Source: Arthrobacter sp. zg-Y769 (GTDB lineage: Bacteria > Actinomycetota > Actinomycetes > Actinomycetales > Micrococcaceae). Taken from it: 64,000 nucleotides of DNA. The notes under the pieces are model-generated. The model worked only from the letters and a program-made list of their open reading frames with translations, ran no database searches and was not told where the DNA came from. Shown in pieces: positions 7,998-17,144 of the stretch (the stretch's first letter is position 1; each line of letters opens with the position of its first letter). The stretch covers positions 1 to 64,000 of the forward strand of contig NZ_JAJJOE010000012.1 in the NCBI RefSeq assembly GCF_020907405.1, read 5' to 3'. Both the position numbers and the translations under genes were made by a program.

Positions 7998-9650
7998 GTG
8001 AGCTACGATCCCACCCGTTACCGGAACTACTTCGAGCACTCACTGACCTACGCGGCCGGCTTCGTCCGCAACGTGGCGCGCTATGCGGACCGCGTGGCCA
8101 TTACCGATCCGCCGTCCGGCCGGGAACTGACGTACGCCCAGCTCGGCGACGCCGTGAACGCCGTGGCCCGTGCCCTGGCCGAGCGCGGCGTCGGGCGCGG
8201 GGACCGGGTGCTTTACCAGCTCTACAACAGCGTCGAGTTTGCCCTGCTGTACCTGGCTACCCAGCGGCTGGGGGCTATCAGCGTTCCGGTGAACTACCGG
8301 CTGGCGCCGGGGGAAACCGCGCACATCCTGCGGGACAGTGATCCGGCGGTGTTCGTTGTGGACGCCGAGCATACCGACGCCGCGGCGCAGGCGCTGGAGC
8401 TGGCCGGGGTTTCGCCGGTGGTCCTGGTGGCCGGCGGCTCGGGCCAGCTGGGTGAGGACTTCGACGCCGCCGTCGACGCCGCAACCGGGGAACTGCCGGA
8501 TCTGCCCGCGGATTTCTCCACCTTCGAGGAGAGCACCCGTTTCTACACCTCCGGCACCACCGGCATGCCCAAGGGGGTGCCGCTGCCCTCCATCGCCGAA
8601 GTGATGAGCGCGCACGACGTGATTATGCACTTTCCGCTCTCCCCGGCCGACCGCACCCTGAACATGACCCCGTGGTTCCACCGCGGCGGCCTGCATTCCG
8701 GTGGTCCCAACCCGGTGTTCTATATCGGCGGATCCGTGGTGCCGATGCGCAGCTTCAATCCGGCCACGGTGCTGGACTGGGTGGGGGAGCAGGGCCTGAC
8801 CTACCTGATCGGTGCGCCCACCACCCTGGAGCTGATCGCCGTCGAACAGGAAAAGAAGCCGCGGAACCTGGAGACGCTGCGCGGCATCGTCACCATGGGC
8901 GCACCGCTGGACCGTGCCGCGGCCATCCGGTACCAGGACCTGCTGACGCCGCGGATCTTCAACGGCTACGGAACCACCGAGGGCTTCTGGAACACCTTCC
9001 TGCGGCCGGAGGACCTCCCCGCCCATGCCGGCAGTGCCGGGCGCGCATGCACGGACGACGACGTCGCCGTCGTCCGCGTGTTCGACGGCCGGCGGGGGCA
9101 GCCGCACGAGCTGGCCGCCCGGGACGGCAGCGAAATCGGCGAGGTGATTATGCGCTCGCCGAAGTCCGGGTTCAGCTACGCCAATCTGCCGCAGGTGGAG
9201 GAGGAGAAGTTCCACGACGGCTGGCTCTACCCCGGGGACATGGCCACCTGGGACGCCGAAGGCTACCTCACGATCATGGGCCGGACGGATGACATGATCA
9301 TTTCCGGCGGGGAGAACATCCATCCGGTGCAGGTGGAGGCGGCGCTCGCGGACCACCCGGGCGTCCTCGATTCTGTGGTGGTGGGCGTGCCGGATGACCG
9401 CTGGGGCCAGCGCGTGGTCGCCTACGTGGTGCGCCGGGACGCCGAGCTCGACGCCGAGGGGCTGGACGCGTTCTGCCTTGCCCATCCCGGGCTGGCGGAT
9501 TTCAAGCGGCCCCGGGGCTACCGTTTTGTGGAGGACGTTCCGCTGACCGCGACCGGCAAGAAAATGCACTACAAGGTGGCCGATTCCGCGGCGCAGGACT
9601 GGCTGGGCGGCCGGATGGATGTTCCGGCGCCGGCCCGGAAGGCGGACTAA
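7998..9650 (+). CDS. AMP-forming acyl-CoA/fatty acid ligase (FadD-like)
   Basis: This 550-residue adenylate-forming enzyme activates a carboxylic acid with ATP and transfers it to CoA or a carrier. The P-loop TSGTTGMPKG lies at 184-193, the A5-type motif GYGTTEGFWN near residues 323-332, GRTDDMIISGGENIHP begins the C-terminal domain, and PLTATGKK near 516-523 carries the adenylation lysine. The GTG start has GAAAGGAAG upstream. It lies 32 bases after the reductase and its stop touches the start of the ketoacyl synthase, so the three are one operon. Confidence 0.92.
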   Translation: MSYDPTRYRNYFEHSLTYAAGFVRNVARYADRVAITDPPSGRELTYAQLGDAVNAVARALAERGVGRGDRVLYQLYNSVEFALLYLATQRLGAISVPVNYRLAPGETAHILRDSDPAVFVVDAEHTDAAAQALELAGVSPVVLVAGGSGQLGEDFDAAVDAATGELPDLPADFSTFEESTRFYTSGTTGMPKGVPLPSIAEVMSAHDVIMHFPLSPADRTLNMTPWFHRGGLHSGGPNPVFYIGGSVVPMRSFNPATVLDWVGEQGLTYLIGAPTTLELIAVEQEKKPRNLETLRGIVTMGAPLDRAAAIRYQDLLTPRIFNGYGTTEGFWNTFLRPEDLPAHAGSAGRACTDDDVAVVRVFDGRRGQPHELAARDGSEIGEVIMRSPKSGFSYANLPQVEEEKFHDGWLYPGDMATWDAEGYLTIMGRTDDMIISGGENIHPVQVEAALADHPGVLDSVVVGVPDDRWGQRVVAYVVRRDAELDAEGLDAFCLAHPGLADFKRPRGYRFVEDVPLTATGKKMHYKVADSAAQDWLGGRMDVPAPARKAD

Positions 9651-10883
9651 ATGGACGAGCGCGTGGTCATCACCGGAATGGGGGCGGTGACGCCGCTCGG
9701 CGGTACCTGGGGTGAAACCTGGGCGGGGCTGAAGGACGGGCGCAGCGGCATCGACAAAATCACCGCCTTCGACGCCTCCGAGTTTCCCACCCGGATTGCC
9801 GGGGAGGTGAAGAACTTCGATCCGGCGCAGTATCTGCCGGTCAAACGGCTGCGCCGGTCCTCGCGGGCGTCGCAGCTGGCGGTGGCCGCCTCCCGCGAGG
9901 CAGTGGCCGACGCCGGACTGGGCGTCACGCTGGAGGACACGGACGCGGCGGTAATCATCAACAGCGCGGTCTCCGGGTATCCGGAAATCCAGGCCGCCAC
10001 GGAAATCTTCGGCCGGGACGGGCTACGCCCGATCAGCCCCAGTTTCGTGGCGTCGTCGTTGACGAATATGCCCGCCTGCGAGGTGGCGATCGATTTGGCC
10101 GTCCACGGTCCGGTGAACGCCAGTGCCCTGGCATGTGCCAGCGGTACCTCCGCTTTGCTGGAGGCGCGCCGCACCCTGCTGGCCGGCGACGCGGACGTGG
10201 TGGTGGCCGGCGGAACCGATGCGGCCATCACGTCGGTGATGTTCGCCGGGCTCAACGCCATGCGCGGGTTGTCCCGGAACAACGATTCGCCGCAGGAAGC
10301 CAGCCGGCCGTTCGATGCCGGCCGGGACGGGTTTGTCTTCGCCGAGGGAGCCGTGGTGTGTGTGCTGGAACTGCTCAGCCATGCCCGTGCCCGCGGTGCG
10401 GACGTGTATGCGGAGCTGCTGGGCGGTGCACTGACGTCCGATGCCTTCCACATTGTCGCTCCGGCTCCCACCGGGGAATATGCGGCGGAAGCCATCTGCC
10501 GCACGCTGGACCGGTCCCGGTTGAATCCGGAGGATGTGGACCTGATCTGCGCCCACGGAACCTCCACGCAGGCCAATGACCGGACCGAAACGCTGGCGCT
10601 GCACACCTCCTTCGGCGAGCATGCGCCGTCGCTCGCAGTCACGGCGCCCAAGTCCATGACCGGACACCTCATTGGGGCTGCGGGGACCCTCGGATCCCTG
10701 CTCTGCGTGATGGCGATCGTTGAGGGTGTCATCCCGCCGACGCTGAACTACGCCACCCCGGATCCGGAGTGTGACCTGGACTATGTGCCCGGTGCTGCCC
10801 GCGAAGCACCGGTCCGCTATGCGCTCACCAACGCGTTCGGATTCGGCGGCCAAAACGCTGTGGCGGCTTTCGGGCCTGTCTGA
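9651..10883 (+). CDS. Beta-ketoacyl-ACP synthase, KAS II (FabF) type
   Basis: This 410-residue thiolase-fold condensing enzyme has the Cys-His-His triad: Cys162 in LACASGTSALL, His302 in ICAHGTSTQANDRTE and His339 in KSMTGHLIGAAG (Lys334 conserved). The length is normal for FabF. Its ATG directly follows the ligase stop. Housekeeping fabF genes lie with acpP and fabD/fabH; here the partners are an acyl ligase and an enoyl-reductase-like SDR and there is no carrier protein, so a specialised lipid or polyketide-like product is more likely than bulk fatty acid synthesis. Confidence 0.9.
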   Translation: MDERVVITGMGAVTPLGGTWGETWAGLKDGRSGIDKITAFDASEFPTRIAGEVKNFDPAQYLPVKRLRRSSRASQLAVAASREAVADAGLGVTLEDTDAAVIINSAVSGYPEIQAATEIFGRDGLRPISPSFVASSLTNMPACEVAIDLAVHGPVNASALACASGTSALLEARRTLLAGDADVVVAGGTDAAITSVMFAGLNAMRGLSRNNDSPQEASRPFDAGRDGFVFAEGAVVCVLELLSHARARGADVYAELLGGALTSDAFHIVAPAPTGEYAAEAICRTLDRSRLNPEDVDLICAHGTSTQANDRTETLALHTSFGEHAPSLAVTAPKSMTGHLIGAAGTLGSLLCVMAIVEGVIPPTLNYATPDPECDLDYVPGAAREAPVRYALTNAFGFGGQNAVAAFGPV

Positions 10884-10919
10884 GGTGCGTTCCGTGCCAC
10901 CGCAGGGGGCCAGGAGCGT

Positions 10920-12230
10920 TTACTTGCAGTAGAGGTCGAGTCCGGCCTCGTAAGCCTCCGGATAGAACTCCACGGCCAACTCGAAGGTAGCGTCACTCCA
11001 CTCGGCGTCCCGGCCACTCCAGGCCGACGACACGTAGTCCGTACTGAACTCGGGTTCCAGGCGGGAGTTCCAGATGTTCCGTTTTACCGGTGACGGATGC
11101 AGCCAACGGTCCGGTTCGCCGGTGCAGGCGGCATCCCAGTACTCCACAAGATCTTCATAGACCATACCGACGGCCAGCCTTCTGCCGTTATCCTTCGCGG
11201 CCTCATCGAGAACCCAGTCGGTGTACTGCTGGGCATGCTCCCGCACGCCGGGATCCACGATTTGATCGGTCTCGCGCTTTTGCCTGTAGGCCGCCGTCCC
11301 GCGGTGGTCGATGACGGCTTTTTCCCCCACCCGGTCCAGGTAGGCCTGGACTTCCGGCGACGTCATCACCGGGCTGTTCCAGAAGGCCTCGTAATCTTCC
11401 GCCGTCAGCTGCCCCGCCGCGTTGGGGTGCGTCTCCAAGGATTCCAGCAGCATATCTGCCTCATGGGTAACCGAGAACAGGAGGTTCATATCGCCCGGAT
11501 GGCTGCTCTCCGGCGGTATCGGTAACTTGCAGAAACGGGGGAGGGCGGCTTCAAAGGCAGCAGGGTAGACCTTGGCCACCAGGCTGGTTGCCTGTCTTGC
11601 AGAGTCCTCGGATCCCAGCTGCGACAGGATTTGGGGCTGGGTGGTAGTCCAGTTTCGAATGGGATGACCGTTGGCCTGGTAGGAGACGTCGTCCATGTCC
11701 CAGCGGTGGCAGGTCTTTCTGGACAGCTGTGCCAAGTCGTCATAAACCGCACTCTTCGCACCCTGGACCGTGCCGTGTGAGACGAGCTCGGCTATCTCGT
11801 CCACGGCGGCCTGGGCGTTGGCACGTTTGGCTGGGTCTACGATCTCGTCCACCCTGTACTCCATGTGCTTCACGTCCTCTTGGAGACGCGCCTTCCATCC
11901 CTCGTTGATCACGTCCAGCAGTGCAAAGGCGTCCGGGGTGTTCAAGGCAGGTTCAGCCCAGAAGGCCGCGTAGTCTTCCTCGCTGATGTCTGCGGGGAGC
12001 GGGTCCGACGCGTAATGCACAGTGCTGCGTGAGGTCACCACTATGTAGCCTTCCGCCCGGGAATCCCCGGCGGCCTCGGTATACGTCAAGTACTCGACCC
12101 ACAGATAGGCGGCGACAAGGGCGGCCACCACAAAGAGGCTCACAAAGGTTACGACTGCCACCTTGAGCGGGCTGAACCTGCGTGGCTTGGGAGTCAGATA
12201 GTCAGGCAGCACGATTGGATGTCCGCTCAA
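10920..12230 (-). CDS. Membrane-anchored protein of unknown function with an internal duplication
   Basis: I do not recognise this 436-residue protein. It has a short cytoplasmic N-terminus, one membrane segment at residues 24-46, then two related halves: residues 84-235 and 278-436. Both halves start with EDY-x-AFW, contain an IVDP-x-x-R-x-x-AQ segment, then VYxDL and a cysteine about ten residues later, and end with a YP-x-A-[FY]-EA-x-L-x-x-[FY]CK segment. The conserved cysteines suggest disulfides in an extracytoplasmic domain. The start is a TTG at 12230. It is convergent with the ketoacyl synthase gene and lies 40 bases downstream of the PAP2 gene on the same strand. Confidence 0.75.
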   Translation of the reverse strand: MSGHPIVLPDYLTPKPRRFSPLKVAVVTFVSLFVVAALVAAYLWVEYLTYTEAAGDSRAEGYIVVTSRSTVHYASDPLPADISEEDYAAFWAEPALNTPDAFALLDVINEGWKARLQEDVKHMEYRVDEIVDPAKRANAQAAVDEIAELVSHGTVQGAKSAVYDDLAQLSRKTCHRWDMDDVSYQANGHPIRNWTTTQPQILSQLGSEDSARQATSLVAKVYPAAFEAALPRFCKLPIPPESSHPGDMNLLFSVTHEADMLLESLETHPNAAGQLTAEDYEAFWNSPVMTSPEVQAYLDRVGEKAVIDHRGTAAYRQKRETDQIVDPGVREHAQQYTDWVLDEAAKDNGRRLAVGMVYEDLVEYWDAACTGEPDRWLHPSPVKRNIWNSRLEPEFSTDYVSSAWSGRDAEWSDATFELAVEFYPEAYEAGLDLYCK

Positions 12231-12270
12231 CGTGCCGCCTCTCAGTAGGGGTGGTTCCCGCTGAGGAAGC

Positions 12271-13335
12271 CTACCGCACGGACGAGGCGAGCTCCGGCTC
12301 GACGTCGGGTGTTGCCGGCACCTTCCGGTTCCCGGCGTTCACGGCCTTGGCGGCCAGCCACACCGACACGGCGCCGAGGGCAAGTCCGGCAACCACGTCC
12401 AGGACGTAGTGCCAGCCGAAGTAGACCGTGGCCAGCGTGGTCAGAAGGACGTAGATCCACATAACCCAGCGGGCCACCTTGGGCAGGCGGGTCAGGTGTG
12501 CCACCAGTGCCGCCGTGAACACGATGGACGTGTGCAGGGAAGCGAAGGCAGCAATGCCGTGGACGGAGCTGGTGGCAAACGGATCCGCCAGCACTTCGAT
12601 CCGGTTCTCGTACAGGGAGTCCTGCAGACCCGAGACGGCGGTTTCCGGCAGGTCGCTGAACGGGGCGGCGTTGTAGTAGATGGGTCCCATGGACGGCAGG
12701 GCGTAGTAGCTGACGGTGCCCAGAATCCAGTTGAAGGACAGGGCCGTGGCGTACCAGGCACCGCGCTGCAGGTTGTTGGACCACACCAGCGCCGCAGCGA
12801 GGGAGACCGGAACGAAGACCATAAAGAGCATGTAGACGCCGGAGAGCAACTCGGCGCTGAAGCCGGTGCCCAGCAGTTCCTGCAGGACGTCACCGGGGTA
12901 GTTGCCGCCTGCCAGCCACTTGTCCGACTCGTCCAGCATCGTGTCCGTCAGGTGATCCTGCAGGAAGGGCAGGAAGCTCTTGAGGTTCCGGTACGACATG
13001 TAGGCGAGGTAGAAGGTGATCAGTCCTGCCACTGCCACGGCCAGCCGGGGTCCGGACCAGCGGGTCCGCAGCACATCGGCGGCTGCGGCTCCGACGCCGC
13101 CCAGTTCACGCCGTCGGGCGAGAACCCGGGGGACGACGTCGGCCGCAATCATCAGGAGCACCATCAACGGCAGGCGCACGTAACTCGGGCCGAGGAATCC
13201 TTCCGGATCACGCACGGGGAGGCCCGCGAATACGGCGGCCACCAGCATCACCAGGGTAAAGGCGACCGAAACAATGAGGGGGACGCCGAAGAGGCGGCGC
13301 CAGGCAGGGCGGACGGAGCCGGCTTCGATAGTCAT
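12271..13335 (-). CDS. PAP2-superfamily membrane protein (inositol phosphotransferase/phosphatase-like)
   Basis: This 354-residue polytopic protein has the PAP2_3-type motifs PSMGPIYY, ASLHTS with the active-site histidine, and YFGWHYVLDVVAG with the second catalytic histidine and aspartate. Members hydrolyse lipid phosphates or transfer phospho-head groups at the outer face of the membrane. Around seven hydrophobic segments are visible. The C-terminal 25 residues are polar. No ribosome binding site is obvious at the ATG. It may be co-transcribed with the unknown duplicated protein downstream. Confidence 0.87.
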   Translation of the reverse strand: MTIEAGSVRPAWRRLFGVPLIVSVAFTLVMLVAAVFAGLPVRDPEGFLGPSYVRLPLMVLLMIAADVVPRVLARRRELGGVGAAAADVLRTRWSGPRLAVAVAGLITFYLAYMSYRNLKSFLPFLQDHLTDTMLDESDKWLAGGNYPGDVLQELLGTGFSAELLSGVYMLFMVFVPVSLAAALVWSNNLQRGAWYATALSFNWILGTVSYYALPSMGPIYYNAAPFSDLPETAVSGLQDSLYENRIEVLADPFATSSVHGIAAFASLHTSIVFTAALVAHLTRLPKVARWVMWIYVLLTTLATVYFGWHYVLDVVAGLALGAVSVWLAAKAVNAGNRKVPATPDVEPELASSVR

Positions 13336-13452
13336 GAGACATTTTTATCTCACGATCGGTATAAACCTGTTATCGGGGTGCCTCTACCGTCAGTATGCTT
13401 TCGATCACACCTACTGCCGGTTCCGCCTCACGCCCGGCTAAGATGCCCGCGT

Positions 13453-14151
13453 CTACTTGTTGAGGGCTGCGTCCAGCTGTTCCTGGATGGCGCCGTAGTC
13501 AACGGAGTCCAGCTCGAGGATCCGGTCGTCGAGGATCAGCGAGGGCGTGCCGCGAAGCTGGAGGTCCTGGGCGTCCTCCAAGTCCCGGGCCACCCGGTCC
13601 CTCACGGAATCCGAGGCGTAATCAGCACGGAACTTCTCCATGTCCAGTCCGAGGTCCTCGGCATAGGAGACGAAGAGGTTTTCGGCGTCCTCCGTGCTCA
13701 GGGCCTTCCAATCCTGCTGGTGCTCGAAGACGGACGCAGCCATCTCCTCCAGGGCACCCTGCTCTGCGGCGGCTTCCACGGCACGGGCAGCCGGCGCCGC
13801 ATTCTGATGCTTGGGCAGCGGGTAGTTCCGCACGAGGATGCGGACGTCATCTCCATAGTCCTTCTTGGCCTGCTGGATCACCGTGTCCATCTGCGCGCAG
13901 TAGGGGCACTGGTAGTCGGTAAACAGCACCAGGGTGGCTTTGGGGTCTGCGGGATTGGTGATTGCCCTCGCATCCGCGGGAGCCACCTGCTCCAGACGAT
14001 CAGCCGGGATGGATGTCTCTGCCGACGGGCTGGCCGATGCTTCCGCCGTGGCGGTGCCTCCTGACGGTTCGGAATTCGACGCCGCACAGGAGACCAGGGT
14101 GCCGACTGCGAGCAGCCAGGCGATCAGCAGGGCGAGGATGCTCTTGCGCAT
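13453..14151 (-). CDS. DsbA/thioredoxin_4-like lipoprotein
   Basis: This 232-residue exported oxidoreductase has a lipoprotein signal peptide with lipobox LVSC (Cys22), a Ser/Thr/Ala-rich linker (23-50), then a thioredoxin fold with redox motif CPYC at 82-85 and the cis-proline segment RGTPSLIL. Such proteins form or rearrange disulfides in secreted proteins. The duplicated protein encoded about 1.2 kb downstream has conserved extracytoplasmic cysteines and could be a client, but that is only a positional guess. The start has AAAGGA five bases upstream. The gene is divergent from a LysR regulator. Confidence 0.9.
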   Translation of the reverse strand: MRKSILALLIAWLLAVGTLVSCAASNSEPSGGTATAEASASPSAETSIPADRLEQVAPADARAITNPADPKATLVLFTDYQCPYCAQMDTVIQQAKKDYGDDVRILVRNYPLPKHQNAAPAARAVEAAAEQGALEEMAASVFEHQQDWKALSTEDAENLFVSYAEDLGLDMEKFRADYASDSVRDRVARDLEDAQDLQLRGTPSLILDDRILELDSVDYGAIQEQLDAALNK

Positions 14152-14333
14152 AGTTCCTTTCGGTGACGAGTCAGGGGATTGTGGTTCGGCGCGCTTTGCG
14201 GGCCTTCAATGGCGATACCTGCCACGAGGCGACGTCCGCCATGAGACCAGGCTGCGCCCACTATTTTCGATGCTCCCACCGGATCGGCCGGCCCGGTAGC
14301 CCGCAATCCGGTATGGGTTTATATGCTTTTGAT

Positions 14334-15227
14334 ATGGCTCATGCGTGGCCGAACCTTCAGGTGCTGGAACTGTTTATTGCCGTCGTGGATGAGGGCAGCG
14401 TGGCTTCCGGGGCGCGGAAACTGGGCATGGCCCAGTCCAATGCGAGCCGGTCTATTGCCGAGTTGGAAGCGGAGCTGAAGGTTCCCCTGCTGGAACGCAG
14501 CCCGCGCGGTTCGGTGCCCACGGCGATGGGACTCCTGCTGGCCGATTCCGCCCGGGAACTGCTCGAGGCGGCGCGGCGCTTCAACAGTGTGGTGCGTACC
14601 AGCGGCGGAGAGGCGATGGAACTCCGGCTGGGCGCCAGCCACACCATCGCGGACATGCTGTTGCCGGCCTGGCTTGCCGAGCTGAAGCGCCGGCTGCCGC
14701 AGGCCCGTATCGACGTACAGGTGGAGAACTCGGCGCAGGTCATAGAAGAGGTGCAGCAGGGAACCCTCCAACTGGGGTTTGTGGAAACGCCGAATCTTCC
14801 GGTGCGGCTAAACGCCCTGGTGGTCCGTGAGGACGAGCTGGTGGTGGTCGTTGGTCCGGATCACGAATGGGCCAACCGTCCGGGCCGGATCGGTCTGCAG
14901 GAACTGGCGGAAACCCCGCTGGTGGTTCGGGAATCCGGGTCCGGTACCCGCGAAGCGCTGCAGGAAGTCCTCGCCGGGTACGACGTCGTCGAGCCCGCCC
15001 AGGTGCTCAGCAGCAATGCTGCGGTGCGGGTTGCTGTTGCTGCCGGAGCCGGCCCTGCCACGCTGAGCGAGCTGGTGGTCCGCGACCAGCTCGCCAGCGG
15101 GGAGCTGCTGCGGGTTCCCTTCGAAGGCGAGGGCATCACGCGTCCCCTGACGGCCATCTGGTCCGGTCCCCGGCGGCTGACCGGAGTCGCGGCAGAGCTT
15201 GTGGCGGTGGCGGCGGGGAAGACGTAG
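14334..15227 (+). CDS. LysR-family transcriptional regulator
   Basis: This 297-residue regulator has an N-terminal winged helix (LQVLELFIAVVDEGSVASGARKLGMAQSNASRSIAELE in parts) and a LysR substrate-binding domain (from about residue 95, GEAMELRLGASHTIADMLLP). The open frame extends upstream to 14163, but the added 57 residues match nothing in LysR proteins, so the ATG at 14334 is chosen. An ATG at 14313 is also possible. It is divergent from the DsbA-like lipoprotein, the usual LysR target position. The effector is unknown. Confidence 0.88.
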   Translation: MAHAWPNLQVLELFIAVVDEGSVASGARKLGMAQSNASRSIAELEAELKVPLLERSPRGSVPTAMGLLLADSARELLEAARRFNSVVRTSGGEAMELRLGASHTIADMLLPAWLAELKRRLPQARIDVQVENSAQVIEEVQQGTLQLGFVETPNLPVRLNALVVREDELVVVVGPDHEWANRPGRIGLQELAETPLVVRESGSGTREALQEVLAGYDVVEPAQVLSSNAAVRVAVAAGAGPATLSELVVRDQLASGELLRVPFEGEGITRPLTAIWSGPRRLTGVAAELVAVAAGKT

Positions 15228-15229
15228 GT

Positions 15230-15823
15230 TCAACCCGGCGTCAGCAGCAGGGCTGGTTGGACGGTCTTGCGCATCACTGTCTTGTTCTTGCCGATGCGGC
15301 GCTCGAACGTGAATCCTGCCTTCTCGAACATGGCGCGCGTGCCGTTGTGAAGGAACGACGACGATGTTCTCTTGCCGGGGGCGAGTTCGTTGGGGAACGA
15401 GACCACCTCGCCTCCGCCTGCCAGGGCGATCAGTTCGAGGGCGCCGTCCAGTGCCTCCCGTGCCACGCCGGACCGTCGGTGGTCGCGGTCGACGAAGAAG
15501 CACGTGATGCGCCACGGCGCCGGCCTGGTCTCGCCGGCGTCGTACTGCTTGCGATGGTAGATCCCCGGCAGCTCGAGCGGACTGCCGTACTGGCACCAAG
15601 CGATTGCGTTGTCGCCGTCGAAAACGAGCGCGGCGTGTGCTGCGCCTTCCGCCACGAGTCGCTGCTTGAATGTCGGCCCGTCGTGCTCGCTTTTGGCAGT
15701 GTTCTCTGTGTCGCCGTGGAAATATGAGCAGTAGCACCCGCCCCAGACCCCGTTGTGTTTCTGCGCGAGTGCTAGCCACGCGGGGAAGGTCGCCGGAGTA
15801 AGCGGCTGAATTACGTGCGGCAT
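15230..15823 (-). CDS. GNAT-family N-acetyltransferase
   Basis: This 197-residue acyltransferase has the GNAT fold: WRITCFFVDRDHRRSGVARE carries the acetyl-CoA pyrophosphate loop (R-x-x-G-V-A), followed by the MFEKAGF helix of motif B. The N-terminal motif GGCYCSYFH marks a subgroup found in actinobacteria. The substrate is unknown. Its stop codon lies two bases from the LysR stop, so the two genes are tightly convergent. Confidence 0.85.
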   Translation of the reverse strand: MPHVIQPLTPATFPAWLALAQKHNGVWGGCYCSYFHGDTENTAKSEHDGPTFKQRLVAEGAAHAALVFDGDNAIAWCQYGSPLELPGIYHRKQYDAGETRPAPWRITCFFVDRDHRRSGVAREALDGALELIALAGGGEVVSFPNELAPGKRTSSSFLHNGTRAMFEKAGFTFERRIGKNKTVMRKTVQPALLLTPG

Positions 15824-15853
15824 CGCGTCCGTCCTGTCACGAGTTCAAGAGGG

Positions 15854-16609
15854 TCAAGATCCAGCCTCCGTCACAGGCATCTCGGCGACGCACAGGACCG
15901 CAGTGTTGCCGTCCTGGTCGGCAATCACAGTGAGCGACGGCGAACTAGCGTCATCTACGACGGTTCCCCCTGCGGCGACGGCGGCGTTGATTCGTTGCCC
16001 GGCCACCTCGGGCGCCACGTAGACCTCGACGTGGAACCGCTGACTCTCGTGTTCGTTGGCGTCGCCGAACCACAGGTTCGGTATCCGCCCCGTGGAGTCC
16101 CGGATCTCGTCGCTGGGTGACCCGTGGCCCTGGGCGTCTGCGTTGCCTGTCAGCAGGGCTGCCCACACCGGGGCGATGGTCGCGGAGTTTGCGGTGTCGA
16201 GGCCGAGTTCGAGGACGCTGACGGAGGCCGGGTCGGCGTCGATCCGGTGCTCCGCGGCGATCCCGGTGATCAGCCTCGCGAGGTCGACATCCTGCTGGGT
16301 GACCCATTCGACGACGTGTTCGGTGCCTTCGCCGTCGCGGTAGATGGCGTCTGCGCTGACCAATTTGAGGTCGACGTACCCGTTGCCGATCGACACGCTC
16401 GGGTAGTGTCCGAGCGCATTGCCCGCCTCGCCTATGGCGGTAACGAACCGGGCGCTAGTGCCGAAGTCATCGACCAGGTAGCGGGCGTGCAGTCCCTGGG
16501 CCAACTTGCGCCAGTCGGTCAGCCTGGCCTCGGCGATCGCCTCGCCGGACAGCATGTCTCTGTTCCGTGAGTTGATACGTGATTCAGCTGCAGCGTTTGA
16601 GCTCGTCAT
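15854..16609 (-). CDS. Pterin-4a-carbinolamine dehydratase-like/glyoxalase-like fusion protein
   Basis: This 251-residue protein joins two domains. Residues about 1-105 resemble 4a-hydroxytetrahydrobiopterin dehydratase: DWRKLAQGLHARY, GHYPSVSIGNGYVDLKL and VTQQDVDLARLI follow the family pattern, with HYP in place of the usual HHP/HNP. Residues about 130-250 are a glyoxalase/VOC-like domain (IPNLWFGDANEHESQRFHVEVYV). The fusion is found in actinobacteria but its reaction is not established. The start at 16609 has AGGAGG seven or eight bases upstream; a longer open frame to 16927 is not needed. It lies 30 bases upstream of the GNAT gene on the same strand. Confidence 0.85.
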   Translation of the reverse strand: MTSSNAAAESRINSRNRDMLSGEAIAEARLTDWRKLAQGLHARYLVDDFGTSARFVTAIGEAGNALGHYPSVSIGNGYVDLKLVSADAIYRDGEGTEHVVEWVTQQDVDLARLITGIAAEHRIDADPASVSVLELGLDTANSATIAPVWAALLTGNADAQGHGSPSDEIRDSTGRIPNLWFGDANEHESQRFHVEVYVAPEVAGQRINAAVAAGGTVVDDASSPSLTVIADQDGNTAVLCVAEMPVTEAGS

Positions 16610-17144
16610 TTCTGAGTGCCTCCTGTGCGTGTGCGAACAGTAAATCCGACGTCGAATGCATCTACAAGGAAAATCCGCCTTTGGTGTCTTGGGGAATTCC
16701 GCCAAGACCCTCTTACTGCGAAGGTGCCCGCACGACGACAGAGATCGCTGGGAGTTCAGGGTCAGGTGCGGCCGCGGCGTCGTTGTCGGGACTGACATCA
16801 GAAGCAGAGGTACCCGCTTCGGCGGTCCCGACGGGCACGGCCAGTTCAGCCCGGTACACCGACAAGGTGCAGGGCGGGCGCGGCGGCTCGGCACCGCAGG
16901 CCTGCCCTTCCGGCTGCTGGTTCCCACTGCCTGGTTCTTCGGTTATCCGTTCGGTGTTCCCGAGCTGATCCATACCTCAGGATTTCATCCGGCACTGACA
17001 TTTCGAGCCCAAAACCAGGCCGAAAACGGAGCTCCGGGAAACTTCAAATACCCGTCTTTTGAACGCAATTACCTGCCGCAAAGACGATGCCTTCCTGGCC
17101 TGGACACATGCCCGTCTGGCCCAGCAGTGTCGCATATTGCATCG
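16610..17144. other. Gene-poor gap of 535 bases
   Basis: I see no convincing gene. Open frames exist on both strands (for example 16656-17222 plus and 16713-16973 minus, the latter an 86-codon proline- and alanine-rich frame) but they lack ribosome binding sites and recognisable domains. A hairpin GTCTTGG/CCAAGAC lies at 16686-16708 with no T-tract. The region contains the promoter for the gene ending at 15854 and the 3' flank of the dehydrogenase operon. Confidence 0.5.

Noticed and set aside
6403-8043. A 546-codon minus-strand frame across the response regulator and SDR
   Set aside because: It is a shadow of well-supported plus-strand genes, with no ribosome binding site or domain.
12409-14064. 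A 551-codon plus-strand frame antisense to PAP2 and the DsbA-like gene
   Set aside because: It crosses two recognised minus-strand genes and their promoter gap and has no recognisable motif.
16713-16973. An 86-codon minus-strand frame in the 535-base gap
   Set aside because: The composition is plausible for a small secreted or disordered protein, but there is no ribosome binding site, signal peptide or recognisable domain.
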